From Flammeovirga pectinis (GTDB lineage: Bacteria > Bacteroidota > Bacteroidia > Cytophagales > Flammeovirgaceae), in the NCBI RefSeq assembly GCF_003970675.1, contig NZ_CP034563.1, positions 1,245,501 through 1,309,500 on the forward strand: a stretch of 64,000 nt of DNA, read 5' to 3'. A model generated the notes under the pieces. That model was not told the origin of the DNA and made no database searches. It saw only the letters and a list, made by a program, of their open reading frames with translations. Position 1 is the first letter of the stretch, and each line of letters opens with the position of its first letter. Shown piece by piece: positions 36,326-44,580 of the stretch. A program made the translations under genes and the position numbers.

Positions 36326-37228
36326 TTAAGTAGGAAAATCGGTAGGGATTTCAAATTCTCGCTTGTATAACCATGAAGGAAAATAATCTGATTCTAATTC
36401 AATTTCCCATCCTTTTTCATGGGCTAGGCAACATGTAAGGAATAGATCCCAAATTATCCAAAAGTTAGAATTATCTTTTAGATCCTCCACACTTTTTATA
36501 GCTTCTATATATTTTGGAAACATTACCTTGAAAGCTTCATTAAACTCTCTCTCGGTTTGAGAGATCATTAGTTCATGTAAATCATATTTGGGCTCTGCAA
36601 ACATCTGAAATCTTTTTGCATTTTCTTTCATCAATATTGTTCCAGATTCTTTAGGGTCTAAAGCAATATAGTGTGCTATTCCTTGATATTCAATCTCCTT
36701 TAAACCTGCTAACTTATACCTTCGTAATTTATCTTCAGCAGTATAACGAAGCATCTGGTAATCTAGTTTTAACTGTCCTGCTTCTCCATATATATGAAAT
36801 AAATCTTTCCCCAAATAACTTCTCAATTCAACCATGGATGATTCATCCCTAAATAAATAAGCAATCAACATTAAGTTTTTAAAATGATAAGAGTCAAATT
36901 TCTCTTTTGAACCTTTTAACTTCACTTTATATTTCCCTAATGTAACTTCTGAAACCTCCTCTCCTTTGGATAAAAACTCTAAGTGAGCTTTTCCGAATTG
37001 AAGAGACATATAAAGAAAATCTAGGATTATTTTTCTGTTGTTTGTGTAGACTAATGAATGTAAAGCGTTACTAAAAATAAATTTCGAAAAAGCTCCAAAA
37101 TTCTTTTTTTGAATATTGTCCTTATTTTCGATTATTTTTTCATAACGTAATACATATTTTTGTAGTTCTAATTCATCATTCCAATTAAAATCAGAAAAAT
37201 TTGATGGAGATAAACGATTAATAAGCAT
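36326..37228 (-). CDS. Imm49-like immunity protein, copy B
   Basis: 300 residues from the ATG at 37228, with the same alternative TTG 12 bases upstream as in copy A. Identical to copy A up to about residue 111 (base 36896), then diverged, with substitutions scattered to the stop; the conserved tail CCLAHEKGWEIEL with SDYFPSWLY is kept. Both copies remain open, unlike the other modules on this island, which hints that the pair is still under selection or very recent. Confidence 0.7.
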   Translation of the reverse strand: MLINRLSPSNFSDFNWNDELELQKYVLRYEKIIENKDNIQKKNFGAFSKFIFSNALHSLVYTNNRKIILDFLYMSLQFGKAHLEFLSKGEEVSEVTLGKYKVKLKGSKEKFDSYHFKNLMLIAYLFRDESSMVELRSYLGKDLFHIYGEAGQLKLDYQMLRYTAEDKLRRYKLAGLKEIEYQGIAHYIALDPKESGTILMKENAKRFQMFAEPKYDLHELMISQTEREFNEAFKVMFPKYIEAIKSVEDLKDNSNFWIIWDLFLTCCLAHEKGWEIELESDYFPSWLYKREFEIPTDFPT

Positions 37229-37232
37229 AATT

Positions 37233-37592
37233 TTATTCAAAATTTTTAATTAATAAATCACCGAGACTTCCATCATCTTTCAACTTTTGTTTAAAAAGTA
37301 TATAGTTTAAATTTTCGTCTAGTAAAGCCTCTTTAATTTTATTTGAAAGATCACTCTTTTCAGGAATTTTACTAAGAAGATCATCTCTATATTGTTCCGT
37401 TCCTTGTTGCGCTACTTGAATTTTATTATCATCCTCTGCAACCTTACCTAAGTTTCTTTGTCCTAAGCCAGCACTACCTCCTTTACATTCTACCAAAACA
37501 ACTTCACCTGTACCTTCATTATAATAGATACGATCAAATTGTCCTGTTTTTCCACCTCCCACTTGATGGTCTAATTTGGTGTAGCCTAGCAC
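37233..37592 (-). CDS. Leaderless nuclease-toxin C-terminal fragment, copy B
   Basis: 119 residues, amino-acid sequence identical to copy A including the FD...ECKGG core. The same in-frame TAG lies four codons before the GTG. No secretion or pretoxin sequence precedes it. Four bases separate its stop region from the immunity ATG. Confidence 0.65.
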   Translation of the reverse strand: MLGYTKLDHQVGGGKTGQFDRIYYNEGTGEVVLVECKGGSAGLGQRNLGKVAEDDNKIQVAQQGTEQYRDDLLSKIPEKSDLSNKIKEALLDENLNYILFKQKLKDDGSLGDLLIKNFE

Positions 37593-37873
37593 CCCACTGT
37601 TCTATATATTAAGCGTCAAATAGAATATATCACAATAAATACACCAATTAGTCAATAATTTCACAATATATCAGTGATAAATAAACCTTGATATTCATCT
37701 TTTAATTATGCATTTTCATAAAAAAAATCATCCATGTCAAGCAGAAAGAGAGACAGATTAGAAATATCAACTTAAAGGTGTTTATGTAATTGGGTTGATG
37801 AATTACTTAGTTTTTCTAAGCATTGAAGAAGTAAAAAACATACAGCAGTAAGCTACAACTTTATAGAAGCAAC

Positions 37874-37900
37874 AAGCCAACCTAGTTTTTGTATGTTGGC
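37874..37900. terminator. Conserved hairpin, copy C
   Basis: AGCCAACCTA and TATGTTGGCT (one mismatch against copies A and B), followed on the plus strand by CTTGTTTTTT. It marks the 3' end of the degraded third module. Confidence 0.6.
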
Positions 37901-37907
37901 TTGTTTT

Positions 37908-38591
37908 TTATTCACTATACAAATTATTTTCGCTTAAATACTTCCTTACCTTTCTGATCTGCTCTATATTTTCATCGGATTCAATATCTAACGGATTGTT
38001 ATAATGGAGCATTTCTATACTGCCATCTTCCCATTCTTCTACTTTGATGAAAGGGCAATTGAGGAGTTGAGCTTTGGTGTGATGCTTTTCATATTTAGAA
38101 GGTATACTTACACAATGATAGAAATATGATTCCAAATAAGAAAAATCAGAATATACTTTATATTTATCTAAATCATGTTTTTCATCAAAATCATATAAAT
38201 TCCCCACATCCACCCAACTAACATACCCTAAACCATTGGGAAGGGATTTGTAAAGGTTGAAGAAAAAGGTGTCGTAATCAGTAAATTGTAATTCTTCTTC
38301 GTTTGTTGTTCAATCTCTAAATACTAATTGAGAGATTTTATTACTTCTTATCGTCATACTATTTTTACCTAAGTCGAAACGAATTGATATATCTATGATT
38401 TGAAAATATGTAGAAATAATAGTTTCATTTAATAAATCTTCAATATTATCAAAACATTCTATTTCTTCAACAGCTGACATATCTGTTATATGAATAGTTT
38501 TGTAACTAAATATTTTACTTTTTTTTAATAAATTAATTATCATAATAATACTACTAGTTTTCCTCTCAAAATTTAATAAAATCTTATTCAT
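37908..38591 (-). pseudogene. Immunity-gene candidate of module C, broken by an in-frame TGA
   Basis: A 93-codon stretch (38591-38310) and a 102-codon stretch (38213-37908) are in the same frame, separated only by TGA at 38310-38312 and 32 open codons that begin TTNEEELQFTDYDTFFF. Read through, the product has about 226 residues with no signal peptide. The ATG at 38591 lies two bases after the reconstructed toxin stop at 38594, the normal toxin-immunity spacing. I do not recognise the family. It is probably a decayed immunity gene; after loss of the matching toxin there would be no selection to keep it. Confidence 0.7.
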
Positions 38592-38638
38592 AATTAAATC
38601 TGTTTTGTCACAATTATTTTATTAACATAATCAGATAA

Positions 38639-39955
38639 CAATACTTCGGTAATTTTTTCAAAATCCCTATAAAACATAAAAAGCTGTATTTTTGAAGTCC
38701 TACCAACAAAAAACAGCTAATTATGGAAAGCAGAGCTTTCATAGGACCAATATTATCAAAAATGTCTGACTTAAGAAAAAGTAAAGTCAACTTTTTAACA
38801 GAATGTTTTATACTCTTCTTGAGTATCAAGGGGAAAATTAATTTTCTTCAGTTATCAAGGTATGGTTCATATAGTGAAAAAACTTACCGAAATAATTTCG
38901 AATCAGGTTTTTCTTTTTCAGAATTTAATCATCATTTGATCAATGAACATTGTGGTGATGAAAAAATAATAGCTTTCGATCCTGTTTACCTCAGTAAAAG
39001 TGGTAAGAAAACCTATGGTTTAGGGAAATATTGGTCCGGATGTGCTGGTAAAGCTCAAAAAGGATTGGATTTATCAGGTATTGGAATTGTTGATGTAGAA
39101 AGTCGTAATGCCTTTCATTATGATGCAATCCAAACGCCTTCAATTACAGAATTAAAGGAGAAAGGCATGAGTTTAGTTGACCATTATGCATCCACTTTGC
39201 TTACACATAAAGAGCAATTATTGACGCATTCTAAGTATGTTGTAGCTGATGCTTATTTTGCAAAAGAAAAGTTTGTTCGACCATTAGATGAGGCTGGCTT
39301 TACTGTACTTAGTCGATTTAGAGGTGATATGAATGCAAGGTATTTATTTGAAGGACCAAAAACAGGAAAACGCGGTAGACCTAAAAAATTCAACGGAAAA
39401 GTAGACTGGAAAAATATTGATCTCGATATTTTTCAGTTAGAAGATGATACAGACTTATATTATTTGTACTCTGCAAAAATTTATAGCGTTGCTTTAAAAA
39501 GAGAAGTAATGATTGCACTTGTTCAATTTAAAAATCAAAAGCTCAAGCAAAAAATATTCTTTTCAACAGATCTAAATCAAGAGGCCTTCCAAATTTTCAA
39601 TTATTACAGATTACGTTTTCACATAGAATTTCTTTTTCGAGATGCAAAACAGCATACAAGTCTTACAGGTTGTCAAGGAATAAGTAAAAATAAAATTCAT
39701 TTTCATACTAATATGGCACTTACTTCTGTCTCAATTGCTAAGGCTTTTCATTGGATCAATCAAGAAAAAAAGGAAAGAGGACCCTTTTCAATGGCTAACA
39801 TAAAAACACTCTATTTCAATGAGTTAATACTAAAAAAGATTTTTAGTGTATTTCGAATTGATGTAGATGTTGAAAAAAATAAACAGCAATTTGAGATGAT
39901 TCGAAAATTAGGTCAAATTGCTGCTTGAAAAATATATTATTTTACCGAAGTATTG
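38639..39955 (+). mobile_element. IS4-family insertion sequence, 1317 bp
   Basis: Both ends carry the same 14-bp terminal inverted repeat: CAATACTTCGGTAA at 38639-38652 and its complement at 39942-39955. The 6-bp sequence AGATAA directly flanks both sides (38633-38638 and 39956-39961), the expected target-site duplication. One complete transposase gene lies inside. The element is intact and sits in the toxin pseudogene of module C. Confidence 0.9.
38723..39928 (+). CDS. IS4-family DDE transposase
   Basis: 401 residues. The DDE acidic residues appear as FDPVYLSKSG (near 85), VVADAYFAKEK (near 176) and a C-terminal Glu. The latter lies in YYRLRFHIEFLFRDAK, a perfect Y-2-R-3-E-6-K signature of the IS4 family (about residues 293-308). 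GRPKK in the middle is typical of these transposases. No frameshift or internal stop, so it could be active. Confidence 0.92.
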   Translation: MESRAFIGPILSKMSDLRKSKVNFLTECFILFLSIKGKINFLQLSRYGSYSEKTYRNNFESGFSFSEFNHHLINEHCGDEKIIAFDPVYLSKSGKKTYGLGKYWSGCAGKAQKGLDLSGIGIVDVESRNAFHYDAIQTPSITELKEKGMSLVDHYASTLLTHKEQLLTHSKYVVADAYFAKEKFVRPLDEAGFTVLSRFRGDMNARYLFEGPKTGKRGRPKKFNGKVDWKNIDLDIFQLEDDTDLYYLYSAKIYSVALKREVMIALVQFKNQKLKQKIFFSTDLNQEAFQIFNYYRLRFHIEFLFRDAKQHTSLTGCQGISKNKIHFHTNMALTSVSIAKAFHWINQEKKERGPFSMANIKTLYFNELILKKIFSVFRIDVDVEKNKQQFEMIRKLGQIAA

Positions 39956-40716
39956 AGATAAGTTATCATCATTTAATAAAAATGTATTTTTCTTCTTCTC
40001 AATAGCTTTTACCGCTTGATCAACTTGATTCGTTTTCCCCGGCATTACAATATACTGAACTTCTACCTTACCTCTAAAACCACTCATATTTATGCCTTTT
40101 TCTTTTAAAATTTGCTTTAAAAGATCAGCTTCTTCACCTTTAGAAGAAAGTATTTTAATCATCTTCGCATAATCCTCCAACTGCTCAACATCAATTTGAC
40201 CATTGACATATCCTGATTTTACATCATAAATCACTAATTTACCTTGAGCATCTACATGAAAAATACCATCTGGAATACGCTTTTTACTAAACGCAGGAAA
40301 ATCTATCTGTGGATGTGCAACACCTGTAGTTGATAAATTCTTCTTGGTGGCTACATAGGATTCATAAATCGCTCCTCTTGAGCCTTGGTTATCTATTTTA
40401 GAAAGTCTGCCTGTTAATTCATCTATACTACTGGCCGTTTGCCCTAATTGTTCATTAAACTCTTTAACAACTTTAGAACGAATGTTCGCTGCGTCTGCTC
40501 CTTCTGTTAAGTTATCTAATTGATCTTTATGTTTACTTTAATTAGGATCAGAAAATTCATTTGTAAATATTTTTCTTTGCACTTCAGATAAATTTAGATG
40601 AGCTAATTTATTACTTATGTTGGATGCTAACGCACTAGCATTATGCACCAAAACCCCTTCTTCATCAAAACTATTTCGGCTGTATTTTTCAATAAAGTTA
40701 TATCTGAAAAGCAGAC

Positions 40717-41226
40717 TTAAAGAGGACAATCAATAATATAATTTTTAGAACCTTCTAATGTATCATATTTATCATGAAGAATCAATTCACCTTTCGACAA
40801 TAATAATGGAATAAAACGATGTGGTGTTTTATAAACAAATAAGTCCATTAGGTACCATTTATTTTTATGTATTACTGCATTTATTACTATTCTACATTCG
40901 TTACCATCAGCAATAACTTGATAAGAATATTCTAAATGACCATAATATTGAGGTTCGTCACTTTGTAATTTGTGTGGCTTTCTCCAATTCCTATCTATAC
41001 TTTCTGATTTGTTAAGTCCGCCAATTTTATAATAGACAATCTTTTTGAAGCTTTCATCTAAATGAAACTCTCTATTCAATACTTTCTCTTTCACAGATAT
41101 TGATCTCTTGTCAAAATATTCTACATACAAAAACATAGGAATTAGTAAAACGGGTGAAAAAATAACAAAATAAAAAGTCCCTTTTATACTGATAACTGCA
41201 TCCCTTCTGATAAATTTATTTAACAT
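40717..41226 (-). CDS. Membrane-anchored putative immunity protein of module D
   Basis: 169 residues. A TM segment at about 17-38 (TFYFVIFSPVLLIPMFLYV) is preceded by positive charges; the rest would be outside the cytoplasm and holds the beta-rich segment HLEYSYQVIADGNECRIVI. It has one of the few clear Shine-Dalgarno sequences in the window (AAAGGAG seven bases before the ATG) and starts 18 bases after the reconstructed end of toxin D. A membrane-anchored product fits protection against a toxin acting at the envelope. No named family recognised. Its 3' end overlaps the frame of toxin C by 13 bases, suggesting a recombination joint. Confidence 0.55.
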   Translation of the reverse strand: MLNKFIRRDAVISIKGTFYFVIFSPVLLIPMFLYVEYFDKRSISVKEKVLNREFHLDESFKKIVYYKIGGLNKSESIDRNWRKPHKLQSDEPQYYGHLEYSYQVIADGNECRIVINAVIHKNKWYLMDLFVYKTPHRFIPLLLSKGELILHDKYDTLEGSKNYIIDCPL

Positions 41227-41243
41227 AAGCTCCTTTGCTAGAA

Positions 41244-41981
41244 TTAGTTCAATTCACTACTAATTGAATTATATCCAAACCCAATAATATTCTCTACTTT
41301 TCTTTGAAAATCAATACCTGTATCTACCTTAATTAAATTCCGTTTTTTTATCAACTCCTTCTAAAAATAATCGGTAATAACCTGATGATGTATCTTCTAT
41401 CATTTCAATTCTACTATTCATGTTAATACTCATATTATTTATCATTAAATGATATATTACGGATAGCTCATCTTGATTAATAATAATATATCTCAATATA
41501 TCAGTTTTACTCCAACTATAAGCTATACCTACTCCAATTGAACCAGAAATTTTCATGCCTTTAGCAGTTGAAATCAACTCTCACCCCCAACGTTTTTCAC
41601 CTTCATATGATAGGGAAATAGAAAACAACAACAGATCGACAGTCAAATCAGTAGTATTCAAATAATCATTTACATTTCCATCCCAAATTAAAGCACCTTC
41701 TATATCAAGAAAGTCTAAATCATCTCCTATACAGTTTCACTTGTTGCTAAATTTCCGTACGCTGTAAATTTCTTAAATAGTTCATTTCGAGTAGATAGGA
41801 AATCAACAAAAAATTCTCCTGATGAATATATTAATATATTATCTTTTGAATCATATGCAATTCCACAATGTAAAGCTACATCTCCACCTACAACTACAAG
41901 TCCTGCTGATGCTCCCCCCACTGTTCCGGGTGTTAAGCCGAAGGCGTCACTCAGAACTAGAAAATTGTGTGAGTTTGTAAC
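41244..41981 (-). pseudogene. Degraded toxin C-terminus of module D
   Basis: Coding-like sequence is spread over three frames. It opens at 41981 with SDAFGLTPGTVGGASAGL and ends that frame at 41727. A shift leads to LDFLDIEGALIWDGNVNDY and a TGA near 41581, then STAKGMKISGSIGVGIAYSW. A second shift at an A7 run (near 41346) restores IKVDTGIDFQRKVENIIG to a stop at 41244. The Gly/Ser-rich beta pattern and the TPGTVGG motif resemble tail domains of Bacteroidota Rhs-type proteins, by memory only. No functional product is expected. Confidence 0.6.
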
Positions 41982-41985
41982 TCAC
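41969..41985. repeat. Perfect short palindrome GTGAGTT-tgt-AACTCAC
   Basis: 7-bp arms, 3-base loop, at the right edge of the module D remnant. The same GTGAGTT word recurs at the edge of the hairpin near 42112, so the two may delimit a small element or scar. Confidence 0.5.
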
Positions 41986-42115
41986 GATTTCTGTATTTCA
42001 AAATTGATTCCAAAGTTGGATGGATCCTCAAAATTAAAAGGATGTTGAAATAAAATGTATACTATGTTTTTAGTTTTTGATGTTGTGATAAGTTACAAAC
42101 TTTCACAATAGGTGA

Positions 42116-42149
42116 GTTCGTAATGACGCTGTCGCTTAACATTACGAAC
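42116..42149. repeat. Inverted repeat GTTCGTAATG / CATTACGAAC
   Basis: 10-bp perfect arms around a 14-base loop (ACGCTGTCGCTTAA), flanked by GTGA on the left and AGTGAG on the right. It lies in the 387-bp gap between module D (from 41982) and thioredoxin (to 42368). The rest of that gap holds the thioredoxin terminator and no clear gene. Confidence 0.6.
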
Positions 42150-42319
42150 AGTGAGGAGAAATTCGGGAAAATATTAGATGTGGTGGATTATCAGAAAATT
42201 ATAAAGTAGAGTACAATTAAAATCACTCAAAAGGGGGATATTTTTATTTTACTTCGAAAATGGTTGTGATTAAGTTTTTGGAGGACCAAAACATTAAAAG
42301 TTACTTCATAAAGTATGAT

Positions 42320-42361
42320 AAAAAGTGAGTCATCTCGTGAAGAGATGACTCACTTTTTTTT
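42320..42361. terminator. Strong bidirectional terminator
   Basis: Perfect 17-bp stem (AAAAAGTGAGTCATCTC with its complement) around GTGAA, with T8 on the plus side and the A run on the other. It ends the thioredoxin transcript on the minus strand. Confidence 0.92.
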
Positions 42362-42368
42362 ACTTGAA

Positions 42369-42728
42369 CTACTGTACACCAAATTCAGCTTCAAAGGCTC
42401 TTTTTAGATCCATTTTTTGAAGCGCTCCGGCCTGCATCTTAGGAATACCTTCCATCGGAATAAATAACAATGATGGGATACTTCTGATGCTAAACATTGC
42501 AGAAAGTTCATGTTCTGCTTCTGTGTCTACTTTGTAGATGTCAATTTTATCATCATACTCTTCTGATAATTCTTCTAAAATCGGAGCAACCATCTTACAT
42601 GGGCCACACCAATCTGCATAGAAATCTATCAAAGCAGGCTTATCACCTTTATATTTCCAATCCTGACTTTCTGTGTAGTCAAAAATCTGTGCCTTAAATT
42701 GTTCCAGTGTTAAATTCTTTACTCCCAT
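42369..42728 (-). CDS. trxA: Thioredoxin
   Basis: 119 residues. Active site FYADWCGPCKMVAP near residues 37-50, the cis-Pro segment SIRSIPSLLF near 80, and KVDTEAEHELS between them. No signal peptide, so it is cytoplasmic. It follows a lipoprotein gene by 21 bp on the same strand, so the two may be co-transcribed. It is an ordinary gene inside the accessory island and may mark where the old chromosome resumes. Confidence 0.93.
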   Translation of the reverse strand: MGVKNLTLEQFKAQIFDYTESQDWKYKGDKPALIDFYADWCGPCKMVAPILEELSEEYDDKIDIYKVDTEAEHELSAMFSIRSIPSLLFIPMEGIPKMQAGALQKMDLKRAFEAEFGVQ

Positions 42729-42749
42729 AATCTTTTTCCGATACTTCTA

Positions 42750-43964
42750 TTAAAAAGGAATATGTGAAGATATACTATTATACTCTGTTACGCCATATGT
42801 AAATGATAGTTCTTCCAAATACGATGGTAATTCTGAGTGTTCCATACCATCGCTATCTACGAAAATATCATTAAAGAAACTCACCTGACCTAAATACGCT
42901 TCATCTCCATCGTATATATTAAACTCTACATCACTGTTCTGCACGTATACATCAGTGACGGTTCTTCGCAAGATTAAAAATAGTTCGCCATCACCATCTT
43001 CTACTCTGTTATAGAATAAGTGTTCTTTCCCAAAAATGTATAATTCGGTAGTATCAAGAGAAAAATTTGTGTCGACATAATAGTTATCTTGATGAAATCT
43101 ACTTTTTAAAAGTTTCTTCTTTTCCCCGTAATAAAGATCATAGTCTCCCTTTTCAGTAGATGTTACATCTGAACTTACATTGACGACAAAATGATCATCA
43201 AAATACTCAAATCTTTTGACGTAACTTTTTCTACTAGAACTCTGAGGTACATATTTAATTTCACTAAACCTTTCTTGATTATCATAAGTATAGTCATATC
43301 TGTAACCATACTCTCCGGGGATTTCAACTACAGAGACATTGTTTTGTCCATTATGTGAAACATAACCATCATACGGAATTGGATAATCTTCCTCAAATCT
43401 ATCAATACTTAATGCCACTGCCTGACCTCTTTCATTGTAAAATGTCAATGAAAATTTTCCTCCATGTGTTTCATATAAAATACGGTTGAATGGATCATGA
43501 CTATATCGATATTTTGAAGTTTGAATGATATCCGTAGATGAATTAATGAAAGAAATCTTGTGGGATAAATCATTAAACTCATAGGTTAAAGCTAAACTAT
43601 ATCCTGTTTCATTAAAAGTCACATTTGTTGATAAAACTGAATCATATTCATCCGTTATATGTTCAAATGAGATTATGTTTTCACCGAACTTTCCGAGATG
43701 AGGCACCGAAGCAGAAGTCGTCAACAGTTTATTACTATCCATTTCAGAAGTAAGCACATAATTTCCTCCAAAGCATCCTCGCATTATTTTATTGAAGGAC
43801 AGTGAGAAAGTTTGTGTGTTAAAAAGAGATTTCTGAGGCTCCTCTTCTTCTTCTTCAATTTCTTCTTCGATCTCAATTTGTGGTACTACCTTTTCTTCTT
43901 CACATGCAAATAATGTTGCAGAGATGACAAAGATTAATAATAGTTTGTTTGAAAGTAATTTCAT
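42750..43964 (-). CDS. Lipoprotein of unknown function
   Basis: 404 residues. The signal peptide ends SATLFAC, a lipobox with Cys about 21, followed by an acidic stretch (EIEEEIEEEEEE). The body is beta-rich with repeated YxxD/FxY patterns such as YRYSHDPFNRILYE and YRYDYTYDNQERFSEI. These resemble the YD-repeat-like sequences of Bacteroidota DUF4595-type surface lipoproteins; I am not certain. The acidic stretch after Cys resembles a surface-export signal of Bacteroidota lipoproteins. No enzymatic motif. Confidence 0.6.
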   Translation of the reverse strand: MKLLSNKLLLIFVISATLFACEEEKVVPQIEIEEEIEEEEEEPQKSLFNTQTFSLSFNKIMRGCFGGNYVLTSEMDSNKLLTTSASVPHLGKFGENIISFEHITDEYDSVLSTNVTFNETGYSLALTYEFNDLSHKISFINSSTDIIQTSKYRYSHDPFNRILYETHGGKFSLTFYNERGQAVALSIDRFEEDYPIPYDGYVSHNGQNNVSVVEIPGEYGYRYDYTYDNQERFSEIKYVPQSSSRKSYVKRFEYFDDHFVVNVSSDVTSTEKGDYDLYYGEKKKLLKSRFHQDNYYVDTNFSLDTTELYIFGKEHLFYNRVEDGDGELFLILRRTVTDVYVQNSDVEFNIYDGDEAYLGQVSFFNDIFVDSDGMEHSELPSYLEELSFTYGVTEYNSISSHIPF

Positions 43965-44105
43965 TAGAAAAAAAGTATTAGCTAAAAAATATATTATATT
44001 TAAATGTAATATTTTTCTATCAATTTATCAATAGTGTCCTAAACGTTTTCAAATTCCAAAAAAATGCACGTTTCAGCTATTATCAGTCTATAAAATCATT
44101 CAGTA

Positions 44106-44580
44106 TTAAAATAAATCCCCTTGTACATATTTTGGTTTAGGTTTCGGAGGGTCTTCAAAAGGTGCACCCATCAAGTATTTGAATAAAAATATTATCTTTC
44201 TTATCGACAGTTTTAGACCACAGTAAATTAGCAGGGATAATATGATGTGCATGATAACCTTCAAAAGTTTCTTCACTTCTGCCTTTGAAACCACTGTACT
44301 ACTTTCCTTAAATTTGTTTAAACCTGCATTCAAATGTGGATCGTTTTTATAAATAGCAATTAACTCATCTATATCTCCATTTACAATTTTATCATAGATA
44401 TTATTTAATGAATTAGGACGGTTAGAGGATTTGTAACATCTGCAGTATTATTGCTCTAGCCTTTGCTTTTGAAGCAGCTTTGGTAATTGTTTCTTTATCA
44501 GCCTTCAACCCTACTTGATCATCATCTAACTTTCTATTATTATAACCTTTAGGAGTAAATAATGGATAGTTAGGAGTACT
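44106..44580 (-). pseudogene. Frameshifted remnant E, toxin/effector-like
   Basis: A coding-like sequence passes through three frames. YPLFTPKGYNNRKLDDDQVG, then ASKAKARAI (to about 44440), a few codons in a second frame (NTADVTNPL), and from about 44425 SLNNIYDKIVNGDIDELIAI running into an open 75-codon stretch (44333-44106) with a TM-like segment (IMHIILSLLIYCGLKL) and the ending PPKPKPKYVQGDLF. The YNNRKLDDDQ segment and helical Lys-rich part resemble inter-domain regions of large toxins. Family not recognised. The remaining 181 bp up to 44761 hold only the promoter of the next gene. Confidence 0.5.

Larger units (their letters stand above)
36233..37819 (-). repeat. Direct repeat unit B of the toxin-immunity array
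   Basis: Second 1587-bp unit, colinear with unit A. The toxin gene product is identical to copy A; the 3' 60 percent of the immunity gene is the diverged part. A partial third copy (block plus hairpin, 37820-37903) follows and belongs to the older, degraded module. Confidence 0.85.
38594..40729 (-). pseudogene. Toxin of module C, with in-frame TAA and an IS insertion
   Basis: The minus-strand frame runs from about 40729 with an EEGVLVHNAS motif, the VLVHN-type junction found before toxin domains in Rhs and related polymorphic toxins. It stops at TAA (40538-40540) and then continues in frame: EGADAANIRSKVV, KKRIPDGIFHVDAQGK, IYDVKSGYVNG (PD...D-x-K, another restriction-endonuclease-like nuclease core). 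The IS interrupts it at 39956. Removing the IS and one 6-bp target copy restores 12 further codons and TAA at 38594. Total about 270 codons. The part upstream of VLVHN is only a short unrelated stretch, so delivery domains are missing. Confidence 0.75.

Noticed and set aside
34701-37900. The three AGCCAACC hairpins as attachment sites or CRISPR-like repeats
   Set aside because: They are spaced by the 1587-bp duplication and lie directly after gene ends; three copies with no spacer pattern do not make an array, and no integrase or cas gene is present.
42151-42210. Short plus-strand stretch reading EEKFGKILDVVDYQKIIK and a stop
   Set aside because: Too short, no start, and lies beside the inverted repeat; could be a remnant of a plus-strand gene end but cannot be supported.
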